This document shows, piece by piece, positions 9,316 to 19,271 of a stretch of DNA of 64,000 bases. The notes under the pieces are model-generated. The model saw only the letters and a program-made list of their open reading frames with translations. It had not been told where the DNA came from and did no database searches. Each line of letters begins with the position of its first letter. Positions within the stretch are counted from its first letter, which is position 1. A program made the position numbers and the translations under genes. The stretch lies in the NCBI GenBank assembly GCA_963797485.1, contig CAWCPF010000004.1, forward strand, positions 186,001 through 250,000, in the 5' to 3' direction. Origin of the DNA: CAWAND01 sp963797485. GTDB lineage: Bacteria; Chloroflexota; Anaerolineae; Anaerolineales; E44-bin32.

Positions 9316-10201
9316 ATGACAAACGTCGACTCTGAGGCCGCCGTGAAGCCGTCGACGGAAATTGAAGATGGGCTAGCGCGGCTGGCACGTGTCTGGCTGC
9401 CTTCCGGAGTTTGGCAAACTGCCTGGCTGAAGCGCAAAGCGGTTCCCTCTCGTCGCGTGTCATGCTGTTCCACATCGGCCGGAGCGGAAGCACGGTGCTG
9501 GGGGACCTGCTTGACCAGCATCCCGAGGTTACCTGGCAGGGCGAGTACATCCGCAAGTTCTATTCCATCCTCGATCAATGGCGCCTGGGCCATTTGCATG
9601 TGCCGGTTGACCCCCAGCGCCTGCTGGTGGATGTCATGGCCGGGATCGAGACGTCCACGATCGGTTTTGAAACGAAGTTCTTCCACCTTGACCAGATTGG
9701 GTGTCCTCTCGAGGACTATCTGGACGATCTTGCGCGGCTTGACTTTCGCTACCGATCGTGCTCGAGCGCCGCAACTACGTCAGGAAAATCGTCTCCAGCC
9801 TGGTCGCACAGTCGAGGCACAAATACCGTCAGGCGGCGGGCGTCCACGCGGATTTCACGCCGATCCATCTTGATCCCTGGGACATCGAAATCGACCGCAC
9901 CCATGCCAGCCTGATCGAACTGCTTGATGGATACGCACGCGAATTCAATCACCTGCGGCGCCTACTGGCTGACCGGCCGGTTTTGTACCTTGCTTATGAA
10001 GACGATTTGCTCAAAGACCCCTCCGTCGGTTACCGAAGGAGCTGCGAGTATCTAGAGTTGGAGCCCGCCCAGTTCGAAGTCAGGTTTGGTCGTTCGAACC
10101 CGTTTCCGCTTCATTCCATCCTAGAGAACTTCACCGAGGTGGATCGTGTCTCGAAAGGTACTCCGTATGCCTGGATGATGGCCGATGAAGCTGGATATTG
10201 A
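9316..10201 (+). CDS. sulfotransferase family protein 1 (frameshifted)
   Basis: A PAPS-dependent sulfotransferase of the carbohydrate/LPS type. The 5'-phosphosulfate loop reads MLFHIGRSGSTVLGDLL, followed by HPEVTWQGEYI. The 3' half contains YVRKIVSSLVAQ, then PVLYLAYEDDLLKDP and a typical end (ENFTEVDRVSKGTPYAWM). Frame changes occur near 9420 and 9755. ATG 9316 overlaps the presumed end of the exporter gene; a second possible start is ATG 9462, immediately before the loop. It is the first of five sulfotransferase-like genes. The acceptor, probably a sugar, is unknown. Confidence 0.7.
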
Positions 10202-10240
10202 CGGACGGCCGGCCGGCCTGCGATACCCGCTCCGACCGAT

Positions 10241-10918
10241 GGACCGGGTGGATTCTCCGACATTCCCAAGACGGCGGGCATGTCACTTTGGCATATTCTC
10301 AAAAACCAGTACGGTGAGCGCGCCTGGCTGAGCCTGACCAGGGACATACGCACGACGGTCACGTTCGCGAAATACTGGAAACCTACAGATGTTTTCACGC
10401 CCACATGGATTACGATTACTTCCAACGTTTCCCCTGCATGCCCGTCTACTTGACAATGCTGCGTTACCCGGTGCAGCATCAGCTTTCCAGGTATGGAATG
10501 AAGAAGCGGGTAGGCAAGCTCGAGCTCATCCAGGCGCGGGACATCTTCGAGTACCTCGAAAGAGTGCCTCTGAACATTCAGACCGCATATCTGGCCGGCA
10601 TGAAGTCTGGCATCTCAATCGATCCGCAGGCGGCCCTGGAGGTCGCTCTGACACGCCTGGACGAGTTTGCTTTCTTTGGAGTTCACAGAACAATTTGAGC
10701 GGTCCCTCGAGCTGCTTGCCTACAGCTTGGGGTGGCCCCAGGTTCCGTCCCCGGAGACCCAAAACACGGCGACCGCGACAAGCCAGAGCTGACGCCCGAT
10801 CTCGAACAGCTGATCCTGGAAAAATGCTCGTTGGACGTCGAGCTCTACCAAGCCACGGCGCCGCATCTTTGATCAGCGCCTGGCACAGATGCTGGCCGAG
10901 AAGGCGGCGGCAGGGTGA
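10241..10918 (+). pseudogene. sulfotransferase family protein 2, HIPKTAG type (heavily frameshifted)
   Basis: Pieces in several frames rebuild one Sulfotransfer_2-type protein: DIPKTAGMSLWHILKNQYG (phosphosulfate-binding loop), FHAHMDYDYF, YLTMLRYPVQHQLS, TAYLAGMKSG, ALEVALTRLDEFAFFG, EQFERSLELLAYSLGW and LILEKCSLDVELYQAT. At least four shifts break it, so as written it cannot be translated in one piece. It is clearly a paralogue of the next gene (same LEVALTRL.EFA.FG and GWP blocks), which indicates tandem duplication. No sure start codon is visible. Confidence 0.6.
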
Positions 10919-10936
10919 TCGCCGTGAACAGGCCGC

Positions 10937-11598
10937 GTGGCCCTGCATGCCAACGACCAGATCTTCTTTCTGCACATTCCGAAGACCGGTGGATGGACCT
11001 CAAACAGATCCTCAAAACGCAGGTTGGGGAGGCTCAATTCCGGCAGATACCCATCAAGAAATTCGGCCTAGCCAATTCCCGCCAGTTGGGCGGTTATCGG
11101 TGTCTGCGTGCTCATTGGGACTATGGTTTCTTCCGAGTTCTTCCCCGCACACCGGTCTATATCACGCTGCTCCGCGAACCGGTCAGCCGGATCGTGTCGC
11201 TGTTTGCCATGATTCGGCGCAAAACCAACTCTCGGTGGAATACAAATGACATCCACGAGTTCATTGAGAGAATTGGGGCCGAGCGCCTGCAGGTTCATTT
11301 CCTGGCCGGGACCATCTCTGGTCGCCCAATTCAAGGGCAGGCCTTGCTGGAGGTTGCCCTGACCAGGCTTTGGGAATTCGCATGGTTTGGGATCACCGAC
11401 GACTTTCACCGATCGGTCGACCTCTTGTGCGAGACCTTTGGATGGCCGCCGGTCTCGAGCATCGAGACGCGCAACCAGGCCGGACCCGATGACAAACCCC
11501 GGTTGAGCAAGGACATTGAAAACCACATTCTTGAAGCCTGCGAGTTGGATGTCGAGTTCTACAAGCAGGCTGTCGAGGTCTTCAGCTCCCGAGCCTAG
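10937..11598 (+). CDS. sulfotransferase family protein 3, HIPKTGG type (frameshifted)
   Basis: The phosphosulfate-binding loop FFLHIPKTGG is encoded around 10970 in one frame and the rest, from MDLKQILKTQVG on, in the next; one shift near 10995 joins them. Diagnostic blocks follow: RAHWDYGFF (the RGH-like motif), PVYITLLREPVSRIVSLF (3'-phosphate-binding arginine and serine region), LEVALTRLWEFAWFG, and ILEACELDVEFYKQAVEVF at the C-terminus. Apart from the one shift it is complete (~225 residues). It is closely related to the genes on both sides. GTG 10937 is a tentative start. Confidence 0.68.
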
Positions 11599-11610
11599 GA
11601 GTTTGGGCAA

Positions 11611-12515
11611 GTGAATGCGGTGTCCATGGATAACTTGAACTACCCCCGCCTGCTCAGATACAAGCTCAATCGGGCCGATGTCCTGTATTTTCGTTGCCTG
11701 CCTGGAAACCGGGCCGAATGGCTCTTGCCTATAGTGAGATCTCGTTTTTCAGACGCAGATGTGTTCCCGCCGGCCAGCGCTGCTTCGGAACCTGCGTTTA
11801 GCCGCTACTCTGATCGCAGAGTCGGGCCAGGTTTCGTTTGATTCGGGGCAATCTTGAATATGGCACCGGCGACCGAGCCGTGTATGGGTTTATTCTGCAA
11901 GAACCCGATCAAGATGACCTGGCTTTGCCATCCCGCACAGCGCGCCCTGAACCTCTTTCAGCGGGCCAGGGAGTCTGGAGAGGTGCGACTCTGGCACCAG
12001 CTTGGGAGACATACATGCAGACCCCGGCGGTCCACGCCGATTCGTGAATGCCCAATCACGGGGAGGTGGTTCGCCGCGCATCCGGTAGCAAATGGGTAAC
12101 GCGCACCCATGGTTACTCGGAGGCCGCTTTCCGAAAACTGGCGGAAGACAACCTCGAACAACATCACTTTGTGGGCCTGGCTGAAGAGCCTGATCGGTCA
12201 TTGGAGCTGCTTCTTCATACGTTTGACTCGGCAAAACTCTCAAATCGGCGCCTTCCCGCCGGACCCGGGGAAGTGGGACCCGAGGCTACGGAAAGTGTCG
12301 TCCGCAGTCTGGCTGGTTACGATTGGGAATTCTATGAATTTGGCCGCGACCTGTTTCAGCAGCGGTGGAGCCAGATGTTGTTTGAGCGCGCCCACCCCGA
12401 GTTGTTGCTCGATGCATCCAAGGCTCAAGACCGGAGGCTTCCGGATCCGGTCTCCAGGTTGGCGAGAATGGCCAGCACGGTTCGGCGTCGTATTCCGTTC
12501 TTGAGGCGCCAATAG
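11611..12515 (+). pseudogene. sulfotransferase-like protein 4, degenerate loop (frameshifted)
   Basis: The N-terminal region (LYFRCLPGNRAEWLLPIV) aligns with the HIPKTAGTS loop of its neighbours but has lost the lysine, threonine and glycine of the PAPS site. The middle reads KMTWLCHPAQRALNLF, matching the REPVSR block, in a second frame. The C-terminal part (HFVGLAEEPDRSLELLLHTF, then AGYDWEFYEFGRDLFQQRW) is in a third. At least two or three shifts are needed. It is probably inactive: either a decayed paralogue or a protein that kept the fold without catalysis. Confidence 0.5.
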
Positions 12516-12626
12516 CGGCGCGGTAAAGGGCGCAAGCACAAGGAAATCCCGATCTTGGGTTTTTTGTGAGGAATGGGGGCGACCGGATCATTCACGAATT
12601 TGTGAACCCGGCGCCCTTCTCCTGTA

Positions 12627-13438
12627 ATGCGCAGGCTGCACACGCAGGCCCTCATGAAGCGGGCGCTCAAGCCAAGTTCCCGGCGCCTGTTTCCGGTGAT
12701 CACGCAGGAGCGCCTTTCCGGCGGCCTCACAGTGGGGGCTACGACAGCCAGGTGATTGCCGAGCGCCTGAGGGCGGTGTTTCCCGAGGCCAGGGTGTTGA
12801 TCATTGAATTCGCCAGCCGGACGCCATGATTCTCTCGGCCTACAAACAATATGTCCGTCGCGGGGGAGCGCAATCCCTGGGTCGGTACATGTTTCCGCCA
12901 AGGTTGGGGGGCGATCATGTTCCCGGGTTTCGGGTTCGGGTTCTTGGAGTATGCCCGGCTGTTTTTCCTATTACCAGGCGCTGTTCGGCGGCTCGCGGGT
13001 GCTGGGGCTGCCCTATGAAATGTTCGCCCAACAACCGGCCGAGTATGTAACGCAGATAACCGGATTATTGCGACCTCAAGCCGGATAGACGCGCCCTGGC
13101 GGATTTGCCGTATGATGTCTGGCGCCAACGCAGCCTTTCGTATTTTGCAACCACGATCAAGCGGCGCATGGGTTTCTTTCGCGGACGAGCCCAGCCGATT
13201 TCGCCAACGCAGCCTGTTTGTACTCTCGGCGGAGGGGCGCCAGCGCACGCTGGCCATGTTTGAGAGCCTGGATCGGCGACTGCCAGGAGCCATCCGCGAT
13301 CGTTGGGAGACGGCCGGCCGCGCGATCATCCGCCGTGCGGTGAGGGATCGATTTGATGACAGCAATGCTGAAATTGGGCGCATGCTTGGCATCACCCTTA
13401 ACTTATATGGCTATCGCGGAGGAATATCCGAAATATGA
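12627..13438 (+). pseudogene. sulfotransferase-like protein 5, lacking the N-terminal loop (frameshifted)
   Basis: Fragments in several frames rebuild the middle and end of a Sulfotransfer_1-type protein: RRLFPVITQERLSG, HSGGYDSQVIAERLRAVFPE, QADMILSAYKQYVRRGG, FFYYQALFGGSRVLGLPYE, MFAQQPAEYVTQITGLL and the usual end DDSNAEIGRMLGITL. No PAPS 5'-loop is found upstream, so the gene is 5' truncated as well as frameshifted. Its last four bases (ATGA, 13435-13438) form the start of the next gene, which shows that translational coupling existed. Confidence 0.5.
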
Positions 13439-13960
13439 CACCGCGGGAGGCGTTGAAGTTGAAGCTGGTGGCGTGGCCGTTGGTCACTCTGGCTGTGCTG
13501 CAGATTGCGTTTGGGAGTTATCCCGTCTATCCCTTTATCCATTGGACAATGTTTGCGTTTAAGGAGCCGGATGAGCTCAGCACGGCCATTTCCAGAGATG
13601 TCGTCTTGGCGGTTAACGAACAGGGCGAAACCCGCAATCTGAATTTCAACCACCTGTTTGGGGCGGTGCCGGGGAGCGGAGGCGCCGCCAAAGCCGTTGA
13701 AAAGAGCTATCTGCGCCGGCTTCGGGCCGGGGATGCCCATGCCGCTTTGGAACTGGCAGCCCTGGCGCATGATGAACTCGCTTTCGACGGCATCGTACGC
13801 ATCGTGGTTGAAAATCGGCACTGGAAGATCGATGAGACCCAGCTGGCCTGGACGGCACAGGTGACAAGAGTATTCCACCACCCCCTACAAGGCCAAGGAA
13901 ATCATCTCCTTCCTCATCGTGCCAAACTCGGCAGGTTCCACGGCCAACCATGCTCCGTAA
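13435..13960 (+). CDS. membrane-anchored protein of unknown function, partner of the HTTM protein (frameshifted)
   Basis: About 175 residues. One hydrophobic segment near the N-terminus (LVAWPLVTLAVLQIAFG) would anchor a soluble domain outside the membrane. A shift near 13868 moves the end to another frame (TTPYKAKEIISFLIVPN). I recognise no family. It starts on the ATGA of the preceding sulfotransferase gene and its reconstructed stop overlaps the start of the HTTM gene, so it is translated together with them; a role as accessory subunit of the HTTM protein is inference. Confidence 0.6.
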
Positions 13961-15126
13961 GATCGAGGCTTGGTTTGCAGGCGACAAGTACCATGCGGCC
14001 GGCCGGCTTGGCCTATACCGCATCCTCTTTGGCATTTGGTATGTGTGGCTTCTGATGTCGGTCGACCTGCAGGGTCTCGCGTCACGCCCGGCGCCACCAC
14101 CCCTGCCCATCGGAATAATGCGGATTCTGGCCGGCCTCGGATGGATGCGAGACCCCGGGCTTGTCTCCACCTGTCTCGCGATCGGCCTTGGGGCAGGCGT
14201 GATCTTTATGACCTTTGGCCTCGCCACTAGCGCCTCAACCGTGGTTGTGGCCCTGTGCGGTGGAGTCCTTTTTCGCATGGGACAGCAGCTTTGGCAAGGT
14301 TATCGACAAGTATGTCCTGCTCGGGTCCTTTATTCCATGCCTGATGATCTTCAGCCGGTGGGGAGACACCCACTCTCTCAACTCCCTCATCGCGCAGCTC
14401 CGGGGGCGGCCTGTGGTCAATCTGGCCGATCGTCAGTGGGCCTACGGTTGGGTCATCCGCGCGGTCATCCTTTTCACCGCGGTCCTATATTTTTCGGCCG
14501 GTTTCACCAAGGTTTTCGAAGGCACCTGGCTCTACAACCCACATGTGCTGTTGGACAAAGTCTTGGGCAACCTCGGACTGGCATCGATTGGGGTGCCGAG
14601 CTTGATGGACAAGATCCTCTTCCAGCTCACCCGGCGCCTGCCGCTGGTCTTTGTCCTCGGGCAATATCTCGTTCTGGCATTTGAGCTTAGTTTCCCCATT
14701 GCGCTCGTCAATCAGGACCTGCGCACCGGCGTGTACTCGGCCACGGCGCTGTTTCACACTTCAGCCCTGGTCACACTGTCGATCGGCTTCGCCCCCATGA
14801 TCGTTGTCCTGGGGATCGTCGTAGACTGGCAGGCGCACCTCGAACGTTGGGCGCCCAAGTGGCTGCACAGGCTGATCCATCCATCCTGGGGTTGGGCCGC
14901 CGCCCTGGGCGGGTTGGTCGCCGTCTTGAGCGGGATGTCCGTTTGGCTTCTCACGGCGCACGCAAGGGCGGCCACGTGGCTTGATTTTGTTCCCAACCAG
15001 GAACGCGTCTGGTTTGCGGTCGCCCCGTTTGCCTTGTTGGCGGGGGCGAAGTCGGCTTTGCGGGTCATCTGGGCGATGCAGAGCAAACTCCGGCCGGCAG
15101 CCATGGGCGGGGGCGCGCACGAATGA
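13950..15126 (+). CDS. HTTM-domain integral membrane protein (frameshifted)
   Basis: About 391 residues with many hydrophobic segments (LYRILFGIWYVWLLMSV, LAIGLGAGVIFMTFGLA, VIRAVILFTAVLYFSAGFTK, GVYSATALFHTSALVTLSIG). The layout, with an early Gly-Arg-Leu-Gly-Leu-Tyr-Arg start, the AWDSSFGKVIDKYVLL loop, and FSAGFTKVF...W in mid-protein, is that of HTTM proteins related to vitamin-K-dependent gamma-carboxylase, often of unknown function. The frame shifts near 14270 by one extra base. It overlaps its neighbours at both ends (ATGA with the GT4 gene). Within this cluster it may flip, modify or polymerise a lipid-linked product; that is inference. Confidence 0.75.
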
Positions 15127-16287
15127 CACGACTACACGCGGTCATCTTGGATGACCATTTCACCCCGTACCGCCTCCCACTCTTTGAGAAACTGGCCAGC
15201 GAACAAGTCGATGTCACCATCGTCTACTGCTCGCGGCGTCTTCCTGAACGCGAGTGGTCGGTGCCCGACGACTTTCCCTTTATGTCTGAGACCCTGCCGG
15301 CGTGGGTTATCCGGCTTCCCAGATGGTTGTTTCGAGGCGAGCACCGTACCGTCATTGTGAATTTCAATCTTTGGTGGCGGCTGATCCGGCTTCGCCCTGA
15401 CGTCGTCGTCGGCTATGCCTATTCGCTGCCGGCATGGACCGCCTTTGTCTACTCGCGGCTCTTCAAAATTCCGTATGTCGCCTGGTCGACCGATACGCCA
15501 CACACGGCGTCCAGGCCGGATCGTGTGCAGCGGTTTTCACGAAGGAAGATCATCGGATCGGCCGCGCTGTGTCTCACGCCGTCGCTTCAGGGGAGACAAC
15601 AGTTTTTGAGCTACGGCGCCCCCACAGAGCAAATCAGGGTGGCGGCGCAATCAGTCTCAGATGCGTTCGCGGAGCAAGCCTCGCGGGCCGTCCGGTCGGG
15701 AGAAGCCTACATCCAGCGCCACCAGCTAAATGGCAAGACCATACTCTACGTCGGTTTCTTGACTCGATCAAAGGGTCTGGACGATCTCGTGCGAGCGTTC
15801 GGACACTTGGCGAAGGAACTGAACGATGTTCACCTGTTGCTGGTCGGATCGGGTCCCTTGAAAGGGCACATCGAACGCACGGCACATAAACTCGGGATCG
15901 AGGACCGAGTGCATTTGGCGGGCTTTGTCCAACCCGACGACATGCCCCGGGTCTACGCCGGCGTATCGTTGTTTGTCTTCCCAACCCGTACGGATACGTT
16001 CGGGGTGGTTGTGGCCGAGGCGATAGCCTGTGGCTTGCCCGTCGTGTGCTCGACCTACGCGGGTTCCGCCGGGATGTTGGTTGAAGATGGCGTCAACGGG
16101 TTCTTGATCGACCCGCGGGATTCCGAGCAACTCAAAGACGCCATGCTCAGAAGTCCTGGGCGATGACGAAACGCACCGGCGCATGTCAGAGGCAAGCACC
16201 AAGCTGGCTTTGCGATGGAATCTCGATGCCGCGGCTGACGTCTTCCGCGGGGCCCTGTTGGAGGCCGGCCAAGGCCGCCGGGGATAG
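15123..16287 (+). CDS. glycosyltransferase family 4 (one frameshift near the end)
   Basis: A GT-B fold enzyme of ~388 residues. The N-terminal domain begins HAVILDDHFTPYRLPLFEKL, the donor domain has ILYVGFLTRSKGLDDLVRAF, LLLVGSGPLKGHIE and the nucleotide-sugar site TDTFGVVVAEAIACGLPVV with the E-x7-E pattern. The last ~45 residues (EVLGDDETHRRMSEASTKL onward) are read after one extra base near 16152. It presumably adds a sugar to a lipid- or polyprenol-linked acceptor on the cytoplasmic face. It starts on the ATGA of the HTTM stop and is followed 5 bp later by a GT2 gene. Confidence 0.85.
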
Positions 16288-16292
16288 GACCG

Positions 16293-17359
16293 ATGCACGT
16301 GAGTGTCATCATCCCCGTCTTCAACTCCGCCGAGTACGTCGAGCAGGCCTTGAGTTCAGCTCTGGAACAGCCTGAAGTGGCGGAGGTGATCCTCGTGGAG
16401 GATGGTTCAACCGATCACAGCCTGGCTGTCTGCCAACGGCTTGAACAAGAGGATGACCGTGTCCGGCTGCTCCGCCATCCGGACGGCCGAGAATCGCGGG
16501 GCCGGAGCCTCGCGAAACCTTGGGATTGCGCTGCGGGGCAAGAGCTCATCGCGTTCCTGGATGCCGACGACCACTACCTCAAGGATCAATTCGCTCTACC
16601 GGTGGCGGTATTGCTGGGTAATCCCGACGCTGATGGTGTGTATGAAGCCAGCCAGGATTTCTACGACACAGATGAAATCCTGAAGAAGCACGAACAAGCG
16701 GGCACCCGCAAGGTAGGCTTGAACACGCTGCGGGTAGCCGTGCCACCGGAAGACCTGTTCCGCCGGATGCACCTTAAATCCATCGGCCACTTTTGGATTT
16801 GTTCCATGACCTTGCGAACCGAGGTCTTCAGCCGGGTGGGTCCGTTCGATGAATCTCTGCGCACGGCTCAGGACAAAGTGTTGATCCGCAAACTGGCGGC
16901 GTTGTGTCGGCTGTTGCCGGGCCGTCTAGATCAGCCTGTGGCCATGAGGCGGGTGCATCGGCGTAACCGGGTCACCGGCGTCACGCGCTCTCCAGGGAAT
17001 GGATTCGAGTTCGGCGGCAAGATTGGGAGGTCATGTTGGAGTGGGGAGAGGCGAGACTGACCGAAGTCCAGAAACAGATCTTGCTGATACATATCACAGG
17101 TACCCTAAATCGCGGGGCCAGGTTGCTTCACCCATGGGCGCACCTTGTCCCGTGGCAGTGGCTTTCGGTCGTCACCCTGATCTCGCTCGGGCGCGATTAT
17201 CCCGCGCTGCGGGATACGGGGTATTACCGGCGGTTCATGGCCCGAACATTGCTGCTTTCGATCTACCCGCCGGAACTGATCCTGGGTATGTGGCACAGTC
17301 TTCGCCGAACCATCTCAAGGCGGATATCTCCGGGCGCTCGGGTGCTCCAGGGATCATGA
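16293..17359 (+). CDS. glycosyltransferase family 2, copy A (frameshifted)
   Basis: A GT-A enzyme: VSVIIPVFNSAEYVEQAL, the nucleotide-binding VEDGSTDHS, the NRGAGASRNLGIA block and the DxD-type FLDADDHYL. The NRG block is displaced by one shift near 16487 and restored near 16540, and another shift near 17000 moves the last ~110 residues (MLEWGEARLTEVQKQILL onward) to another frame. The C-terminal tail resembles no motif I know. It ends on the ATGA that starts copy B. Three GT2 paralogues stand in a row here. Confidence 0.8.
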
Positions 17360-18288
17360 TCAGCGTCATCATCCCGGTTTTCAACGCGGAGTCCTTCGTC
17401 CGGCAGGCGACCACTTCGGCGCTGGAACAGCCTGAGGTTGCCAAGGTGCTGCTTGTTGATGACGGCTCCTCCGATGCAAGCCCCGCGGTTTGTGCACAGC
17501 TTGCCAGGGAATCTGAACGCGTGGCCGTCATCCAGCATCCGCAGCGCGCCAATCGGGGTCCGGCGGCCTCTCGCAACCTGGGAATGCTCGCGGCCACGAC
17601 GGAGATGGTCGCGTTCTTGGACGCGGACGACTATTATCTGCCGCACCGGTTTGAGGTCTCTATCCGCGTCCTATCCCAAAAGCCCGCTCTGGACGGAGTA
17701 TACGATGCCGTGATTCGATCCGGGGGTTCGGGCGAGGCGCTCCAGCTGATGTCCATGCGGCACGACATCGAGCCGGCCGAACTGTTAGAGTGTCTGGCCA
17801 TTGGCCGGTCGGGATCCATTCACCTCGACGGAATGGTCATCCGGCGAACGGCCGTTGAGAGAATTGGACTGTTTCCCGAGCAGCTTCGAGAGGCGCAGGA
17901 TACCGTCTGGATCCTCCAGGCGAGCCTCCACGCGAGGCTGGGGGCCGGCGTCCTTGACGCCCCGGTAGCGGTTCAGAGACTGCACGCCGCCAACCGGGTC
18001 GCGGGGAGGGCCGCGGATCGGGCCGCGGCCATAACCCGGTCCCAGCATCGGAATCAGGTGCTGCTCGGCTGGGCGGCCGAGGCGCTCGAGCCCGAGGCTG
18101 TTTCCCTCGTGCGGATCTTTGCCGCCAGGAGGGCGGCGGAGGCGCGTGCAACCGGCATGCGACCAGACTTGGCCGGGCGGGCATTCAAGCGTTGGTGGAT
18201 GCTGTGGGAAACTCGGTCGCAGCCGCGGCTATGGTTCAATCGAGCCTTCCTGGCCAGCTTTGGTCCGGCTCTTCCGGGCCCCGCCTAG
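17356..18288 (+). CDS. glycosyltransferase family 2, copy B
   Basis: An unbroken GT2 gene of 310 residues. Motifs: MISVIIPVFNAESFVRQA at the start, LVDDGSSDAS, NRGPAASRNLGM and FLDADDYYLP for nucleotide and metal binding, and an acceptor-side EQLREAQDTVWILQASL. The C-terminal arm is basic and has no membrane segment, so the enzyme probably works in the cytosol or at the membrane surface. ATG 17356 overlaps the TGA of copy A. Its sequence resembles both neighbours, consistent with duplication and divergence in donor or acceptor. Confidence 0.88.
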   Translation: MISVIIPVFNAESFVRQATTSALEQPEVAKVLLVDDGSSDASPAVCAQLARESERVAVIQHPQRANRGPAASRNLGMLAATTEMVAFLDADDYYLPHRFEVSIRVLSQKPALDGVYDAVIRSGGSGEALQLMSMRHDIEPAELLECLAIGRSGSIHLDGMVIRRTAVERIGLFPEQLREAQDTVWILQASLHARLGAGVLDAPVAVQRLHAANRVAGRAADRAAAITRSQHRNQVLLGWAAEALEPEAVSLVRIFAARRAAEARATGMRPDLAGRAFKRWWMLWETRSQPRLWFNRAFLASFGPALPGPA

Positions 18289-18298
18289 AGCCAAACAC

Positions 18299-19271
18299 GT
18301 GGCCATCCAGGTGTCGGTGATTGTCCCAGTCTTCAATGCGGAAGCGTTTCTCGAGCCTTGCCTGCGATCAGCTCTGAGCCAAACCGAAGTGGAAGAGATC
18401 TTGGTGGTCGACGATGGGTCAACCGACGGAAGTCTTGGGTTGGCAACTCATATGGCCTGGATCGAGCCGAGGATTCGGCTGCTCCAGCATGATGACCGCG
18501 GACACCACGGCGCCGGCGCCGCCGGAAACCTCGGGATAAGCCAGAGCCTGATGCCGGTGCTCGCATTCTTGGACACGGACGACGTCTATCTGGAGGGCCG
18601 ATTTGCCGCGGCCAACGGCGTTTTGAACACGAATTCCAGCCTTGACGGCGTGTTTGAGCCGGTGGAGGCAGGGTTTGAGGATCCCCTGGCTTATCCGCGC
18701 TGGAGACGGTTCGGTGACGGTCGACGAGTAACTCGCTTGAGCCCGAAGGTTCGCCCCGAGCGAGTGTTTGAGGCTTTGATCGCAGGTGGGCAGGGTCACA
18801 TTCACCTGGACGGGCTGACAGTACGTCGTGAAGCCGTCGACCGGACGGGCGGCTTTGATGAAGCTCTATGGCTGCACCAGGACACTGAGTTTTGCCTGCG
18901 ATTGGCCGCGCTAAGCCGACTGATGTCCGGAGGTGAAACACCCGTGGCAGTGCGACAATTCCATTCCGGGTCGCGGATTCTCGCCGCCCACGAAGCCCCG
19001 GACGTGGAGGCGCTGATCGATATGTACGCGCACCTACAGACCTGGGCGGAGGGCCGCCTTTCTCCCGAGCGTGCCGAGCTGGTTCGGCGGTCGGAGGTCA
19101 TCGCGCTGTTCCGCGCCAAGAGCGATCATCTGCGGGGCTTCAAGCGGGCACGTTTCCTCTTGGGCCACGTTGCGGATGAACCCCCGGCTCGGGGTTGATC
19201 CGGCCTACTGGAAACTCCATCTGCGCTCAATTCGCCGGTTGGGGAACCACGTGGCCAATGGCGCAGCCTGA
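18299..19271 (+). CDS. glycosyltransferase family 2, copy C (frameshift near the end)
   Basis: Third GT2 paralogue: VSVIVPVFNAEAFLEPCL, VVDDGSTDGSL, GAGAAGNLGIS and FLDTDDVYLEG (DxD variant TDD instead of ADD). GTG 18299 is the start that keeps the usual two residues before the first strand and lies 10 bp after copy B. One frame ends at 19198, but the next frame continues sensibly (LGVDPAYWKLHLRSIRRLGN) to 19271, so one extra base near 19180 is likely. It is the last gene of the sulfotransferase/glycosyltransferase run. Confidence 0.8.

Noticed and set aside
12590..12609. ATTCACGAATTTGTGAA read as a third Rex site
   Set aside because: The half sites are in the reverse order (TTCAC...GTGAA) with a 6-base gap; it does not match the Rex consensus and is probably a chance dyad.
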